A stretch of 64,000 nt of DNA, taken from Amphirosellinia nigrospora (taxonomy: Eukaryota; Ascomycota; Sordariomycetes; Xylariales; Xylariaceae). The stretch lies in the NCBI GenBank assembly GCA_004123355.1, contig SCHM01000002.1:5801569-5865568 (forward strand). Reading direction: 5' to 3'. Both the position numbers and the translations under genes were made by a program. Below the pieces are notes generated by a model. It worked only from the letters and a program-made list of their open reading frames with translations. It made no database searches and had not been told where the DNA came from. Positions 11,982 through 23,800 of this stretch are shown piece after piece. Within the stretch, counting starts at the first letter, position 1. Every line of letters starts with the position of its first letter.

Positions 11982-14406
11982 CTAAATCTGGGTCACTTTA
12001 AACCAACCACTCACTGGGTCTATCATATCCCCTGTTCCAGAACGCGGTGGCCTAACCCACACATACATCTCATCGTTTATTTCCATAAAAGTGTAGCACC
12101 CATCTCCCGCCATCTTGCAAGCAGGATCACCAAGAGAGGCTGCAAGCGCAGGTGCATCCGACATCCTGAAATTGTCCCCTCTCAGAAGATCTTGGTGAAA
12201 CCACATTATTTTGCCCATGTTAGCCTCCGCCTTCGTTTCAAAGCCCGTATATAACCTCGGCTGGCGCTGATCCTCGCGCCACTCTCGCGGCTTCGCTCCA
12301 TTCTCTCCCAGCTTTGGGTACTCCCTGGACGGCGGGATCGGCTCCCACGTTCTTTGGCCACTCGCCAGTATGCTTTTCCCGTCATTGCGCGGCGGCCACG
12401 TGGCGGCAACGGTACCCGACGATGATCGATGATGCTCCGCCGCCCTGCCTCGCGAGCCATGGCGAGTCCGTGGGTATGGCGTTGTGGTCCGGTAGATGCC
12501 GTCGCGGACCCCCTGCAGCTGGCTGCGACGTTCCCGCCTTCTGTGACGGTACGCTTTTCTTGTCCTTTCGCTGCATGGATCGCATGTACGGCGGTATCGT
12601 ATCCGATCCCTTAACGGGCTCCTTCTCTGCTTTTAAAAAATTTGACCTAGTAGGTCCTGTTGCGGCTTGCCTTACCAGCAGCAATTGCTGATATGCTTCG
12701 CGAGAACCGGGCGCCCTACTAAACCGGCCCTCGCCGTTGCGTGGCGCACATTACCTTGCTCTATTTGCAAGATGGGATTGACAATGGCGGTGGTGCTGGA
12801 ACTGCTGGTATCTCTGTCTTTTTCGGTTGCGGCCTCGGCTTGTATAGACTTGCCCTTTTCGACAGCGGCGGTGGCGCTGGTACTGCTGGTACTTCTGGTA
12901 CTGCTGGTATCTCTGTCTGTTTCGGTTGCGGCCTGGGGTTGCGTAGACTTGCCTTTTTCGACAGCGATGCGGTGGTGGTGTTGCTGGTACTGCTGATATC
13001 TCCGTCTGTTTCGGTTGCGGCCTGGGCTTGCATAGACTCACCCTCTTCGACAGCGGTGGCGGTAGTATCGCTGTCCCCGCCGGAGGAACCCAGGGAATCT
13101 AAGGAATGCCCATCTCGTAACTGTGGTAGCAATCGTAGCGATTCTCGCGTGAGGGGTCTGTGTGGTCCTGCTAGAAGGTTTTGGAGGGGCTCAGATGTGT
13201 ACCTACGCGGGCGTTCACTCAGGTCCGGGTCGGGACGTTGCTCTCCAATGTCGGAGGCGAAGTTAGCAAACCGTTCTACGGCACGATCCCATTCCGTTAA
13301 CGGGAGAATTGGGGCGACGTCTCCTGTAGTCTGAGGATACGCTGCTGCCTGCTCGACGAGCCATCGCGAGTCTGTATGTGCCCGGCCTGTCTGGCTCCAT
13401 CTCAGGCTCCATCTCAGGCTCTATCTCAGGCTCTATTGTAGGCTCATGTAGCGAGGGCTCTCCCCACTCTCATCGTGGTGTCACTGGTGGTGCTATGGCT
13501 GTCTGATTCTATTCCAGACCCAAGTTGCGAGCAGTCACTCTCCTCGATGATAGTGGAAAGGGGGGTATAGGTATGCCAGCCAATAGAAGCCGGCCCGTTC
13601 GATGATTCCTCAGTAACTGTAGATAGGCTACTATCGAGATGTTCGCCTACATTTTCTTCGAGACCTTGATCGGCAATATCGAGAGAGGTAGCTGGCTGGC
13701 TTGCAGGGTGACCCTCTTCCGTCAACGAGGGAAGCGAGCTTGTCGTCGATGGTGTTTCGATTTGGTCCTGAGACGTATCGTCATCCGTGATGCTGCCTTC
13801 ATCCGGGATAATAGTTTCTTCCGGAACAATGGCTTCACCTAGGATGCTATCTCCTTCTGAGACAATAGCTTCCTTCGGAAGAGTAGCTTTATCTAGGATA
13901 CTGCTTCCTTCTGGGGCAATGGCTTCTTCAGGGACAGTAGCTTTTTCGGGAACAATGGCTGCTTCTAAGACGCTACTTCCTTCTGGAGCATTGTCCTCAA
14001 TATTGACCTCAGCATCGCCGGTCTGACTTGGTGTAGACCCCGGCCCCGGCATGGTGACACCCGAACACGGTTCCGAACTCTGGCTTAGCTTAGGCCGGCT
14101 TGGTTCTTGCCGAAAATCAACCATCCTCTCTCGAATATCCTGACGCCAATCTGGGCCTCGAGGCGCGTATCTGACGACTGTCTGGCTAGTTGCCGCGAGC
14201 AGGGTGGGAGGTGGCGGGCTTAGGTCCAAGTCCGAGGGGGCGAAGTTATCACGGTTCCGGGAAGCAGTCGGGGAAGAGGCTACAGAAGGGGTGTTGTTAG
14301 TCCTGTTAACGTGCCTGGTCCAATGGTCTTTTCGAGCAGTCTCAGGCTCTCTGCGGTCCTCGGCCGACATAAAACTCTTTATTGGGTTCCACATTGCGAA
14401 AGACAC
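11982..14406 (-). CDS. Repeat-rich, mostly disordered protein of unknown function
   Basis: I do not recognise this family. It starts MSFAMWNPIKSFMSAEDRRE at 14406. The first 320 residues (14406-13444) are intact and include a degenerate repeat of the form EAIVPE/KATVPE/EGSSIL (about 14000-13790) and several ITEES/IIEES acidic motifs. The frame then slips by one base. Continuing in the next frame gives an EPE(I/M) repeat (13440-13400), LTEWDRAVERFANFASDIGE, and a minisatellite encoding VEKGKS-QAATETDRD units (13070-12780). Further slips lead to REAYQQLLLVRQAATGP, and finally an ordered-looking C-terminus with YTGFETKAEANMGKIMWF and CYTFMEINDEMYVWVRP, ending with a stop at 11982. Joining all pieces into one intronless gene of roughly 800 residues is my inference, based on coding-like text continuing across each slip. 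It could instead be two genes split near 12740. Confidence 0.55.
12780..13070. repeat. Coding minisatellite, about 3-4 imperfect copies of 75-90 bp
   Basis: The block reads (plus strand) GGTATCTCTGTCTGTTTCGG, then TTGCGGCCTGGG, then a TAGACTTGCC-TTTTCGACAGCG tail. It recurs at about 12808-12875, 12905-12967 and 12995-13056, separated by GGTGGTGCTGGTACTGCT spacers that are themselves repetitive. On the minus strand it encodes charged VEKGKS/QAATET units. In the frame left open here it reads as PRPQPKQTEIPAVP. Confidence 0.8.
13392..13442. repeat. 12-bp tandem repeat encoding Glu-Pro-Glu-Met/Ile
   Basis: Four copies of CATCTCAGGCTC-like units (two with CATCTC, then TATCTC and TATTGT variants) lie at the frame slip after residue 320 of the minus-strand gene. 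They encode EPEM/EPEI/EPTI in the frame that continues the protein. Confidence 0.75.
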
Positions 14407-15256
14407 CCGGCTGGCTGTACGCGTTGTCTGCCTGTTACTCCTCTGCGCAAAATGTGTTAGCTGCCTTGATTTCCCAACGATTTTGTAACTTTATCTTGAC
14501 GCGACGCGTACCAAGGTCTATAGCGATGCTGGTCAACGTACTTAGTCTTGTATGCAAGTAGTCGACGATACCTATATGAGCTGATTGATTGATGACGATG
14601 CAGCTCTATTCTTTTCTTGGCCTGTTTATCAGATATTCTGAAACGAATGTACAGTCGTTACAATTACTTGTCATTGTTGTGATGGAGGGGATTCAGCGAA
14701 TTAACCAGAAAACCTATTACTACCTAAGCCAAGTTTATGAAATCCATCTTGCCTTCCTCTAGACAACTTAAAGTTTTTTATTGCTTAGCAGTTTCGATGT
14801 TAGTGCAAGTTACCGCCTTCTTCAACATAAGCGTAATCGCGATCATGTGGAAGGTGTCTCTTATCAACTTCGGGATCTAGAAGTAGATGCATTGCCGCGC
14901 CTTCTCGTCTTTGATTAGATACGTCAAAGTTTAGCCTCAAGAATATTGAAGATAATTCCTTAAGCTAATCTGTTCGGTTTGGTGTTTTATTCAAGAACCT
15001 TCGACACAGAGAATGGGGGATATTGACTTCGCTTACGCACACAAAGGTATCTAGAGTTGACCAGCATACAACAGGCGTATCTCTATCAACATTCACAGTA
15101 GCAGTGAAAAAAGACAACAAAGTCGAGAAAAATCGTAATCATTACAGGCATCGAGATTAATAGGTTTCGTCCTCTTTAATATCATGTCCCATTTATGCCA
15201 TCGATGATTTAGTCTCCGCATGGGCCGTCCCAGTACCCAACAGCGGCAGAGTGCAT
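14407..15256. other. Intergenic
   Basis: Promoter side of the repeat-rich gene and 3' side of the PhiA-like gene. No supportable coding frame or repeat is seen. Confidence 0.55.
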
Positions 15257-15944
15257 CTAGGTATATTGCCACACGTGGCCCGCGTCAGGGGTATACGTCC
15301 TGATCTGCGTACCATAGCAACCCTCCGGATCCTCGTTAGAGGCGAAGATCTGGTAGGTCCGCTCTCTCGGCTCGCCTTCGGTAACGGGGCATAGATACCA
15401 GTACCGGCCGGAGCTGTACAGGTATACCGGCGCACCAAACGACTCGCTCCGCTCACGCGAAAAGCCGACTACTGTGGAATTCACCGGCATGGAGGCAGAG
15501 TGCGCCTGCGTGTAAGATAGCGATCCATCTGGAGCTACGTAGACTGTATGGCGGAGTCAGTGGATTGGGCGAATCCAGAATCTCGGCGGAGATAAATAAA
15601 TAAATAACCCGAATTGGATACTTGCCTTGCTGGCCGCCGGGTACGGTCACGTCTAGAGACATGGTGGTGGTACCGTTGCCGATAACGAAGGTGGTTCCCG
15701 TCCCCGAGTACACCGAACAGTCGAGCCCCGAAACTCCATCCGGACAGTAGGTGCTGGTGTCCCTGTTGATATAGAACTTGCCACCGCTGGCATTAATCGC
15801 GGTACCGAAGAAAAAGATATCCGTACCCTCTGCGATCTTCCAAGCGCCGGCAGAAAACGGCCCGGTGGGTGTGGTCGTTTGTCTTGGGATAGACATAGCC
15901 AGCGCTGCGGCGGGCAAGACGATAAGCCTCAAGAAGCTCTTCAT
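15257..15944 (-). CDS. Secreted PhiA-like / IgE-binding-protein-like cell wall protein
   Basis: This is a predicted secreted wall-associated protein. PhiA relatives sit in the conidial and phialide wall of moulds, and some are annotated as IgE-binding allergens. Exon 1 is 15626-15944 and exon 2 is 15257-15543, 606 nt in total, giving an intact 201-residue frame. The first 20 residues (MKSFLRLIVLPAAALAM) are a signal peptide. Family landmarks are the ASGGKFYINRDTSTYCPDG stretch, the SLDVTVPGGQQ motif just before the splice site, VYVAPDGSLSYTQAHSASMP just after it, and the terminal HVWQYT. The intron (15544-15625) has a GC donor (CAAG|GCAAGT) and a CAG acceptor, and it falls at the usual place after PGGQQ. 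The nearest supported gene on the + side is 2.3 kb away. Confidence 0.85.
15544..15625 (-). other. GC-AG intron of the PhiA-like gene
   Basis: This 82-nt intron has donor GCAAGT preceded by CAAG, the strong-consensus context typical of GC donors, and acceptor CATACAG. Splicing joins PGGQQ to VYVAPDG in frame. No GT donor nearby gives that join. Confidence 0.85.
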
Positions 15945-18224
15945 TTTTATGGATTTCAAATGGTGAACATGAAGCACGTGTTGGTAAAGACCTCAAGGGA
16001 ATTCACATCTCTACTACAGAATCATGGACGAATATATATTCTACTATTTCACCGCTCAACAATAACTCACCCAATGGTTCGGCTATGCGGCCAATCAATG
16101 ACTGATTGCACAATAGTTATCGTACCATCGTAGCGACGCAGATGAGCTGGAGAGCAATAAAAACCACCGTGCAGGACCTCGTATTGAATAGAGCGATGTC
16201 ACATCGGGCAGTGCAACTGAGTCGGCTAAAGAACTCAGTCTAGATGCTATATGTCCATGCGAGAGACAGTTGGTTGAACGCTGCTCCACTGCGAGTTATC
16301 CGCTATAACGCGGTAGCGGCGAGGTATATCAATCGATGAATCGGAATATAGATATTTCCATGTCTCTTCTTTGTACAGTTCAATTGAGTATTATATCATA
16401 GCTACGTTAGCTGAGACAAGCATACGACATTGTGAAGCGCACACACAATCGCGCTGTCCGGCTGAAATATAACCCATGACCCGTAGCATCTTACCAAATG
16501 TAATGGGATAGTGAGAGAGCTTTGAGATAAATTGTTAAGATACCTAAAAAAAGATAGAATCGCAGCCTTGACTAGTAAGTATGGTCTATGTTGATTGCAC
16601 AAGTATACGCTCGCTTATAAGTAAAGCCGTTTTTAGGTCACTTAAGTAGTTCTCCCTGCGCACATCACACGTAGACTGTTAAATTGAACTGACCCTAGGT
16701 ATAGATACGTATAAGTTCTCACTAAGACACGCGTGAACTCCTTCAATGCAGTCATTGGCCAATATCTCATCTCCAAACGCAGGTCCTCCCTTGGTTCATT
16801 AACTTCGACCAATTCGATTATTTAAGTACATCGTCCCTTCATACACTACGAACGAACCGGCGCGTCGGTTCTCGTCCCGAGAGATCCAATTGAGCGCATC
16901 GGCCATAACAGGGATTACGACGGCACAGCTGCAAACCGACCAGCTTCAATAGGCGAGTGCGCCTGCACTAATTAAAGTCTAAATTAGTCGCTACTGATTT
17001 CTCGACGCTTTGCGACGACGGTTTCCCGGTTGGTAGAACGGTAGCGAAATTTCGTTGATGACGGCAACGGCGACATGATAGCCTGGATACACAGTCTTGA
17101 TACCTATAGTGAGAACATGGCCAGAGCAGCCGCCGTGTGTATCTGAATAGCCTTTGATGAGACCGAAGAATCAATTTTATTCGTGCGATGGGCGCTGAGA
17201 TGACGAGGCTTGCGGTGGCAAATGAATCAAGCCGCCTACTTTAAGTGATTGATATTCCGGTGTACCGAGGCACAGTAAGACGGCCCCAAATCGGTCCCGG
17301 AGGACCAACGGCGTTGGAAGAAAGGGGCAGGAGACTTGTTTGCTCATAGGTAGAGATGCTCGAAACGTTTCACTCGATAGGTTTCACCTCGATCTATTGT
17401 CGCCTTCCAAGGCACGTATGACTCAAGGCTGTCCTGTCGTAAGCTACCCCTTCATAGAAAACCTTGTGCTAGGTTACCTCCTTTACTCAGTTGCGCACAG
17501 ATGATCCCAATGGATTTGACCTCTAATATGTCGATTTCTAATAAGAAAATTTCGAGCATTGGATAGAGAGATGAGTGGCAGTTAGTCGTAATTGTGTGCA
17601 TGAAGCGTGTCATCCGCATCCTCCGGACCGGGTACACTATTTGATGTCTTTTAGACGTGTTTTTGTAAGCCCTTCTGAAGTTGGTGTCCAACTTTCACGG
17701 CTTGTCCTAGTCCGGGCGGGTCTATTCATTTCCCAAACCAGCCACCATGAGCGACGATACGTCAGCCCTTCTCCGGTCATCAATCAATGCGACGCGAGAT
17801 GCGATGAAATCTCCAATGGGTTGTCTATTTCTAGCACAGGAAAATTTTATCGCAGCTCCTCAAGGACTCAGTCGCTCTGCGATCTACCTCGGAGGATCGT
17901 CTGACAGTTATTGAGAATTCGGTATTGCAGGGGGTATAAAGGGGGAACAATCCGCCCTCGGGTACAAACGAGGTAAGACTAATAACATTAATACAGCCGA
18001 TCCCTGCGTCCCATTGGCCATAACCCTGGTTTTAAGGTACTGAATTTGCCTAGTTGGGCGCATCAGGTACCAAACACCAGCCCAATTCAGCAGGTTTACT
18101 TTGCGCTTTGGAGGCCGTTGCCTGTGCCCTTTCGACTTAAAACCGACCAAAACGGCTGTTTGAGCGATCAGAATGCTTGTTCATTGGCGCACCGGTTTAC
18201 GATCTTCGATCCCCCTCTCTCACC
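15945..18224. other. Intergenic, divergent promoters
   Basis: 2.3 kb between the PhiA-like gene (-) and the nucleotidyltransferase-fold gene (+). Short frames at 16095-16289, 16402-16602, 16968-17174 and 17575-17904 show no family signature. I see no gene in it. Confidence 0.55.
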
Positions 18225-19313
18225 ATGCCGCACTCGTCGTCAGGTAAGGCCCGGCCGTCCATCGCCGATCTGGAGCAAGCCGCATTGTCCGTGATTCACC
18301 TGATGCAAGGTGTGGCCGGGCTCGCCAACATCCGGCTTGCCCTTATCGGCGATTTAGCTGTTAAGAAATACTTGGAACAGCCAGGTTCTTGCGAAGTAGG
18401 TTGAAGATAAGCGACTTTCGATGAGGCGTCGGATGCTAACTAGAATCACCAGAGCATAGAATTTATCACCACCTCGGCATCGCCAAGTCAAGTAAAGAAG
18501 ACCCTTCTCGCTCATGGAAAGGGCTTCATTGCCGAGAAAGCACAAGCCATATTCTACCGGCACCCAGCCGGCTGGGTAGTCGAGATCAAGATCACGCCAG
18601 AGTGGCTTTGCCCTTATTTACCCAGCTCAGCGCAGCCGGTGGCGGGCATCAAGAAGCTGCCCTACATCTCCCTCGCAGATCTCTTCGTCTTCAAGGCCGA
18701 CGCCTGTGGCCTTCACGAATCAGATGCAGGCAGGCAGAGACAGGTGCGCGATGCCGGCGCACTTCTAGAGCTTGCCTCGGAGCACTTTCCCCTGAAACTA
18801 GAGGAGGACAAGTTGCAGAAGGTAGAAGAGGCTCTTGACACGCTTGTGGATTATTCGCCGCCCGAATACGATCGGAGATGGTGGGAGAGGCGGCTAGGCA
18901 AACAAAGCGACAAGCGGCGGTCCGTCCAAGATATCCTCTCGGAGCTCGGCGAGGGATTGCGCATCGACGAGGAAGAGAACCGGCGAATGATGAGACGGCC
19001 GAGTATCTTCTCCCTCAACACCAGAGGCTCTGATACCTCCATCAGCTCAACCCCGTCTATATCGTCGCAGAGCTCCACGCCCTTGTCCTCGCCCCCTCCC
19101 AAGATGCGGCCGAGGAAGATGAGCGTGAGCGGGTCGTACCCGCGTCCGCGCCGACACACGCAAAATATCGATTCCCAGCCTGAGGATCTGCCTACATCCC
19201 CAGTGCACCAGAGCTTCCGCGACATCAATCGGCTGTATGCCGAGACGATGGATACGAGCGGCCGAAGCTCGCCAGGCATTTCTTTGATGACGTTTCCGGG
19301 GAGGGGGAGGTGA
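18225..19313 (+). CDS. Fungal protein with a nucleotidyltransferase-like fold, catalytic residues apparently lost
   Basis: Exon 1 is 18225-18395 and exon 2 is 18453-19313 (57-nt intron, CTAAC branch site, CACCAG acceptor). The exons total 1032 nt, an intact frame of 343 residues. Residues 1-200 resemble the minimal nucleotidyltransferase/AbiEii-like fold: NIRLALIGDLAVKKYL matches the helix-loop that normally reads GG-x-A, IEFITT sits where the catalytic strand (usually D-x-D/E) would be, and LPYISLADLFVFKADAC followed by a QVRDAGALLELA helix matches the K-x-x-A-x-x-x-R/K-x-x-D-x-x-D region. The glycine pair is G-D here and the leading aspartate of the catalytic strand is Ser, so catalysis is doubtful. 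Residues 200-343 are a Ser/Pro-rich tail (SISSTPSISSQSSTPLSSPP). The function is unknown and the fold call is by eye. Confidence 0.75.
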
Positions 19314-19639
19314 AGGGCGGAGGGGTCTAGGGGTCGGCTCGTTTTGGATAGAGTAAAAGTTTTGTTTGCGTTTTATATGCTGCATTTCGAATACCCCGAT
19401 AGATTATTGATTAGGATATATATATAGAGTAATGACGAATGAGTTTCCGCACATGCATGCAAGTTGGGAGATTTGTTCGTTCGATCACTCGCAACCCTTA
19501 ACCCTAAACGCATACCAATATCTCGCTATCCAGCACCTAGATTGCCAAGCATGTGTAAGGCCATGTATCAATTTTGCTTCTTACTTTCTCTTCTTTTCCT
19601 ACTTTGCGACGACACAGTGTTTCCAAAGGGAACAACAAC

Positions 19640-20470
19640 TACCGCACTATGACGTAAGGGTTATACCTCACAAGCTGTGTCAACACTGCGAAGTGTTTGG
19701 AAGCAAGCTTAGAATAGCACGGACTGGCTGCCTGAGACCTACCTGCATTGATCGCTGCCCTACATTTCATGCTGTCGCCTTTGGGACTAAAGTACACTGT
19801 CATATCTGTCTAATCATCTGCTCCCAACTCAAATCACCATATCATAGAAGTTGTCTCTGTAAGGAGGCTTTACTGGCCCTTGATGACCCAACAAAAGGTA
19901 ACAATGTGAGTAAACATACTATTTTAAACATGCCTTTAGATTGATGGGATAAGAACGGTTACCGTTTGGAGATCGGGGCACGGACCGATGGCGATAAAGG
20001 GATAGACTATGGCAAATATCTACGTCCACAATCTACAGCTCAAATGGCACATCTCTCCAGCTTTACAAGATCCCGAGATACCTACCAGACGATATTAGAT
20101 TATTATTCGGTAATTCCACTAGAAAAAGAATACGTTGCCCTTAATTACTACTAGGGCTTAATCCCTCAACTACTGCTTCTACGCAAGATTGAACTAGAAT
20201 TAGGAGAGTGTATGCCTTTCAATTGTCCTAGTAATGTTGCACAAAATGCTGTCACGATCTGCCGAATGTTAAAGGTTCAGTATTTGTGGATTGACGTATT
20301 ATGTATCATTCAGGGACTGGACGTGACCTTCTAACACAAAGCTCAACATATGGAGGACTTTTATATAACTATGTAAAAGTTGTATTAGTCTCAAAACGCT
20401 AACGTAGTAGCATTGATTAAGGGTGCTACCTTCGAGAGACAGTTCTTTGCAGCGGCGAAGGCAGAATAAC
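19640..20470 (+). pseudogene. Relic of a HET-domain (heterokaryon incompatibility) protein
   Basis: HET-domain proteins trigger cell death when genetically different hyphae fuse. The N-terminal part lies in the frame ending at 19944: HKLCQHCEVFGSKLR, then HCHICLIICSQL, the Cys-rich lead common upstream of HET domains. Further on, EYVALNYY-stop-G (20128-20157) lines up with the HET signature Y-V-A-L-S-Y-C-W-G, with Cys and Trp both lost by G-to-A changes (TGG->TAG at 20152-20154). The second signature, YLWIDVLCIIQ, is intact at 20281-20313. It is followed by HKAQHMEDFYI and later ATFERQFF, matching the M-x-D-I-Y and G-C-F-x-E-R region of the family. Frames change and stops interrupt it throughout. 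No start can be chosen, and the C-terminal half is lost or unrecognisable. Confidence 0.7.
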
Positions 20471-20867
20471 GAGCCTAGGTTATCTCTAAGTTTTCCCCTT
20501 GATTTCATAGTTGTTTCCAGCTCTTAAACTAGGATCTTCATTCATGGCATCCTTATAATATAGTTATTCACAATTTAGTGGACACGTCTACAAAGTTCAT
20601 TAAAGGTATCAACCTCTTATATCAACTCACAACTTATACATTAGGAAGCCTACCTTTAGCCACTGCTCCTGAGGCAACATGTTCTAGGCAGCTACCTCCC
20701 CGACGCTAGGTAGTCGCACCTGCACCTCTTAGCATGTCTTAACGGCCCAGGTACGACAAGACGTATCCTTATCAGAGCCACACGACTAACTCCAGGTAGC
20801 ACGGAGAGTGTATGGCTCGTTTCAGGCAGTCTCAGGCAGCAAGCACACAGCCCTGACCAGACGCCGA

Positions 20868-23800
20868 GAAAATTGTAGACCCCTTTTCTGAGACTCAGAA
20901 TACCCTGAAGGTCGTTCCAAGCGAACCGTCATCAAAGCCACATAACGTGGTGCTTACAGGCGACGTTCACCTCTTTTCTCTCATGCCCGCCAAGATTGAG
21001 ATATATCGAGAGATCACCAAGGCCCACCCCTGGGCAGAGATCGTGAAGCCTAGCACAGAGCAGTTCTCTCTCGGCTCCCTGATCCCAGTATGAAAGGGAG
21101 CCCACTTGACGCCATTGTGGTTGATAAACCGCGATTCTGTTATTCCGAAGAATCGTTTGACCCCATGGAGCTTGCTGGCCTCTATTTCGAGACCGACATA
21201 TTCTTCCAGGGCACTCTCCAGCCCGTATCGGACGCCCTGAGGAACCTCTTTGGGCAGGAGAAGCCCGCGCTGCACCTAAGGACATTCCTCAGCTGTTACC
21301 GTGACTGAGACGATCCCATAACTATCGGCAGTCTTATATTGCAGGGGTCACTGGAGCAGACACATGTCAAAGTCTTCGATGTTCTCGAGTTCACCAGAAT
21401 TGGTGTCGAGCTAATTGCGGACTCTGATATCGACCATATTTCAGAAAAGACTAGCTGGCGCTTTGGCTACGGCTTCTTCGGCAGCGTGAATGTCGCTGTG
21501 CCCGGCTCGATTGTGCCGCTTCAGGCAGACTATCGCATCAGATCGATGGCTGGCACTTATTCGTTTTCATTGACCCTTAGAGATGAGGAGTGGACGAATG
21601 TGTTTGGCGTCAAAGGCCTCAACCTTGCCTCCGTCAGGTTGACAGCGATCCTCAAAAATCTCTCTGCCAAGGCGGATCTCTCCTTCAGCGTAGATGCCTT
21701 GATGAACTGGCATGAGACGACTGTAGCCGTCACCGGCACGTACTCAAAGAACTACTACGCCTTGGAAGCCTTCATCGGCAACTTGACACTACGCGACTTG
21801 GGTCTTTTGTTCACCCAAATCACCGATACTGAACTCGACATTTTCGACCACGATGTCGTATTCAACTCAAAGTATCTCAGTATTTCCTCCGAAGGTCTTA
21901 CGCTCTCTGGACAGATCACTATCAATGGCCACTCTAGTGCTAACGGGCTGATATCAATCTCGCGCGACGGCGTGTGTATATCTGGTGGCGTCGACGACGT
22001 GTCCTTTGAGGGCTTCGACATCCACCATGCCCAGCTTGACATTTCATGAGCAAGAGCGAAAAGTCTTGCGGACGAGTGACCAAGTTCGCCATCGCTGGAG
22101 ACGTCAGTTTCGCCGGGATTGACCTCAAAGTCGGGGTCTTCACCGAGAAGCTGACGATGGTTCTGACCTCAAATGGGCCGTTTACGGCGAAGCCAAGGTG
22201 ATTTGAGTACCAGCCGTCTCTGTCCTGAACTCAAAGGTACATTCCTTGACATTTCACTCGATAACTGGCCTTGGTAGCCGCAAACCCCACACTCTTCAAT
22301 AGCAACAACGCAAATACCCTATTGCGAAGGGGTGTTTCTGTGTGCCATGATTGATAGCATTCCAGAGCTGGAATCTCTCATGCGAGGTAGCATCAAGGGA
22401 ACAATCCTGCAAGCCGGGTATACAAATGGCGTCTTCTCACTTAGTCTTATCCTGCGGGGAGCCCTTGGCGCTGGAAATCCAAACCGGCCAAGATATCAAG
22501 TTGATACTCAAACCAGTATTGAATGTTGAACTCTCTACGCAGCCTGATCCACGCAGCTTTACCTCGGTCTCAAAGCTGATATGAGGGCGCCTCTGCCTTT
22601 GCTTAATGCTGACGGATGGTCAACCCGTGCGATTTAGCAAGCAAATCACTTTCGCGGCTGTGCCTTGAGTTTGGAATCGTCTACACACCTTCTTTACTAC
22701 GGGTATGCCGGGCGCCATCGGCCTAGCAGGCCGATCAGCGTGGATCAAAGGAGGCCAAGGTGGCCATGAAGCTGAGCAGAATCCGAAGAGCAGCTTCGCA
22801 GCAAGCATTAAAGATCTAGGGGTCGTTGATCTCGTCAAGTTCGCGTCTCTCATTGCTGAGCGCGAGTTCCCCGAACCAGACAACTTTTTACATTTCAACG
22901 ATGTGGACCTGTACATCTCTACTGGTGCCACTATCGGCGTGACGCACTATCCTCTGGAGCGTCCTTAAAAGGTGACATGACCATCTTTGGAAAACGAGCC
23001 AGTTTGAGGCCTCTGTCGGCAAGAGCGGATCAAGCTCACGGCGACTATTGAGAGTTTTGACATAGGACCTTTCAGTCAAAGGAGGTGGACCAGACCCATC
23101 GTCGACCTTGAAATATCATCAGAGAAGCAATCATTCTTATCGACGGCGCCGTGTCCATTTGGGGAGGCTCCGCTGCTTTCATCTCCAAGCGACCATTATC
23201 CATCGCCCACGTTTGACTTTTGGGTCGAACTCCGTCTATCAGATCTCTTCCTTCTCAGCTTCGGGCGAAGCTGACTGGAGACATCAATTTCAAGGATATA
23301 AAGACTCTGCAAATGAGGACTTCGAGATGTACGGTCTATGGAGCACAGATCGTCGAACATGTCCTTCAGCAACTGGATCGGCAGATTGACTCGGCACAGA
23401 AGCCGTCAAGCACGGCTTCGACGAGGTCAAGGCAAAGCTCGATGAGCAGGAGGCCGCATTCAAGGCCGGCTGTGACGCTGCGATCGCCGAGCTCGAGGGC
23501 CCGCAAATCTGGCATGAGAAACGTGACCGCATCCAAGGTGCCTTCGGACTCTGCCAAAGGCCGAGGCAGCGCGCACCAAGGAAAGGCTCAAGGCGAATGT
23601 CGACGAAGCCGAACGTGACTTCAAGCCTTTGTCGCGCAGGCCCAGCGCGACCTGGACGACGCCCGCACACCGCGAGCGCTGCAATCCAAGCAGTCCAGGC
23701 CGATCTCAACGCGGCTCAGCGCGACAGCGACGACAGCATCGCGAGGCCGAAAACCTGCAGCGCACTCGCGATGACTTCCAACGATCGTTCGGCAGGCGCA

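Noticed and set aside
13787-14026. Plus-strand Ser/Ala-rich frame
   Set aside because: It is the complement of the EAIVPE repeat of the minus-strand gene, with no start context or partner exons.
19495-19512. TTAACCCTAAACG, telomere-repeat-like
   Set aside because: Only a single TTAACCCTAAA unit with no array, so no evidence of a telomere or interstitial telomeric repeat.
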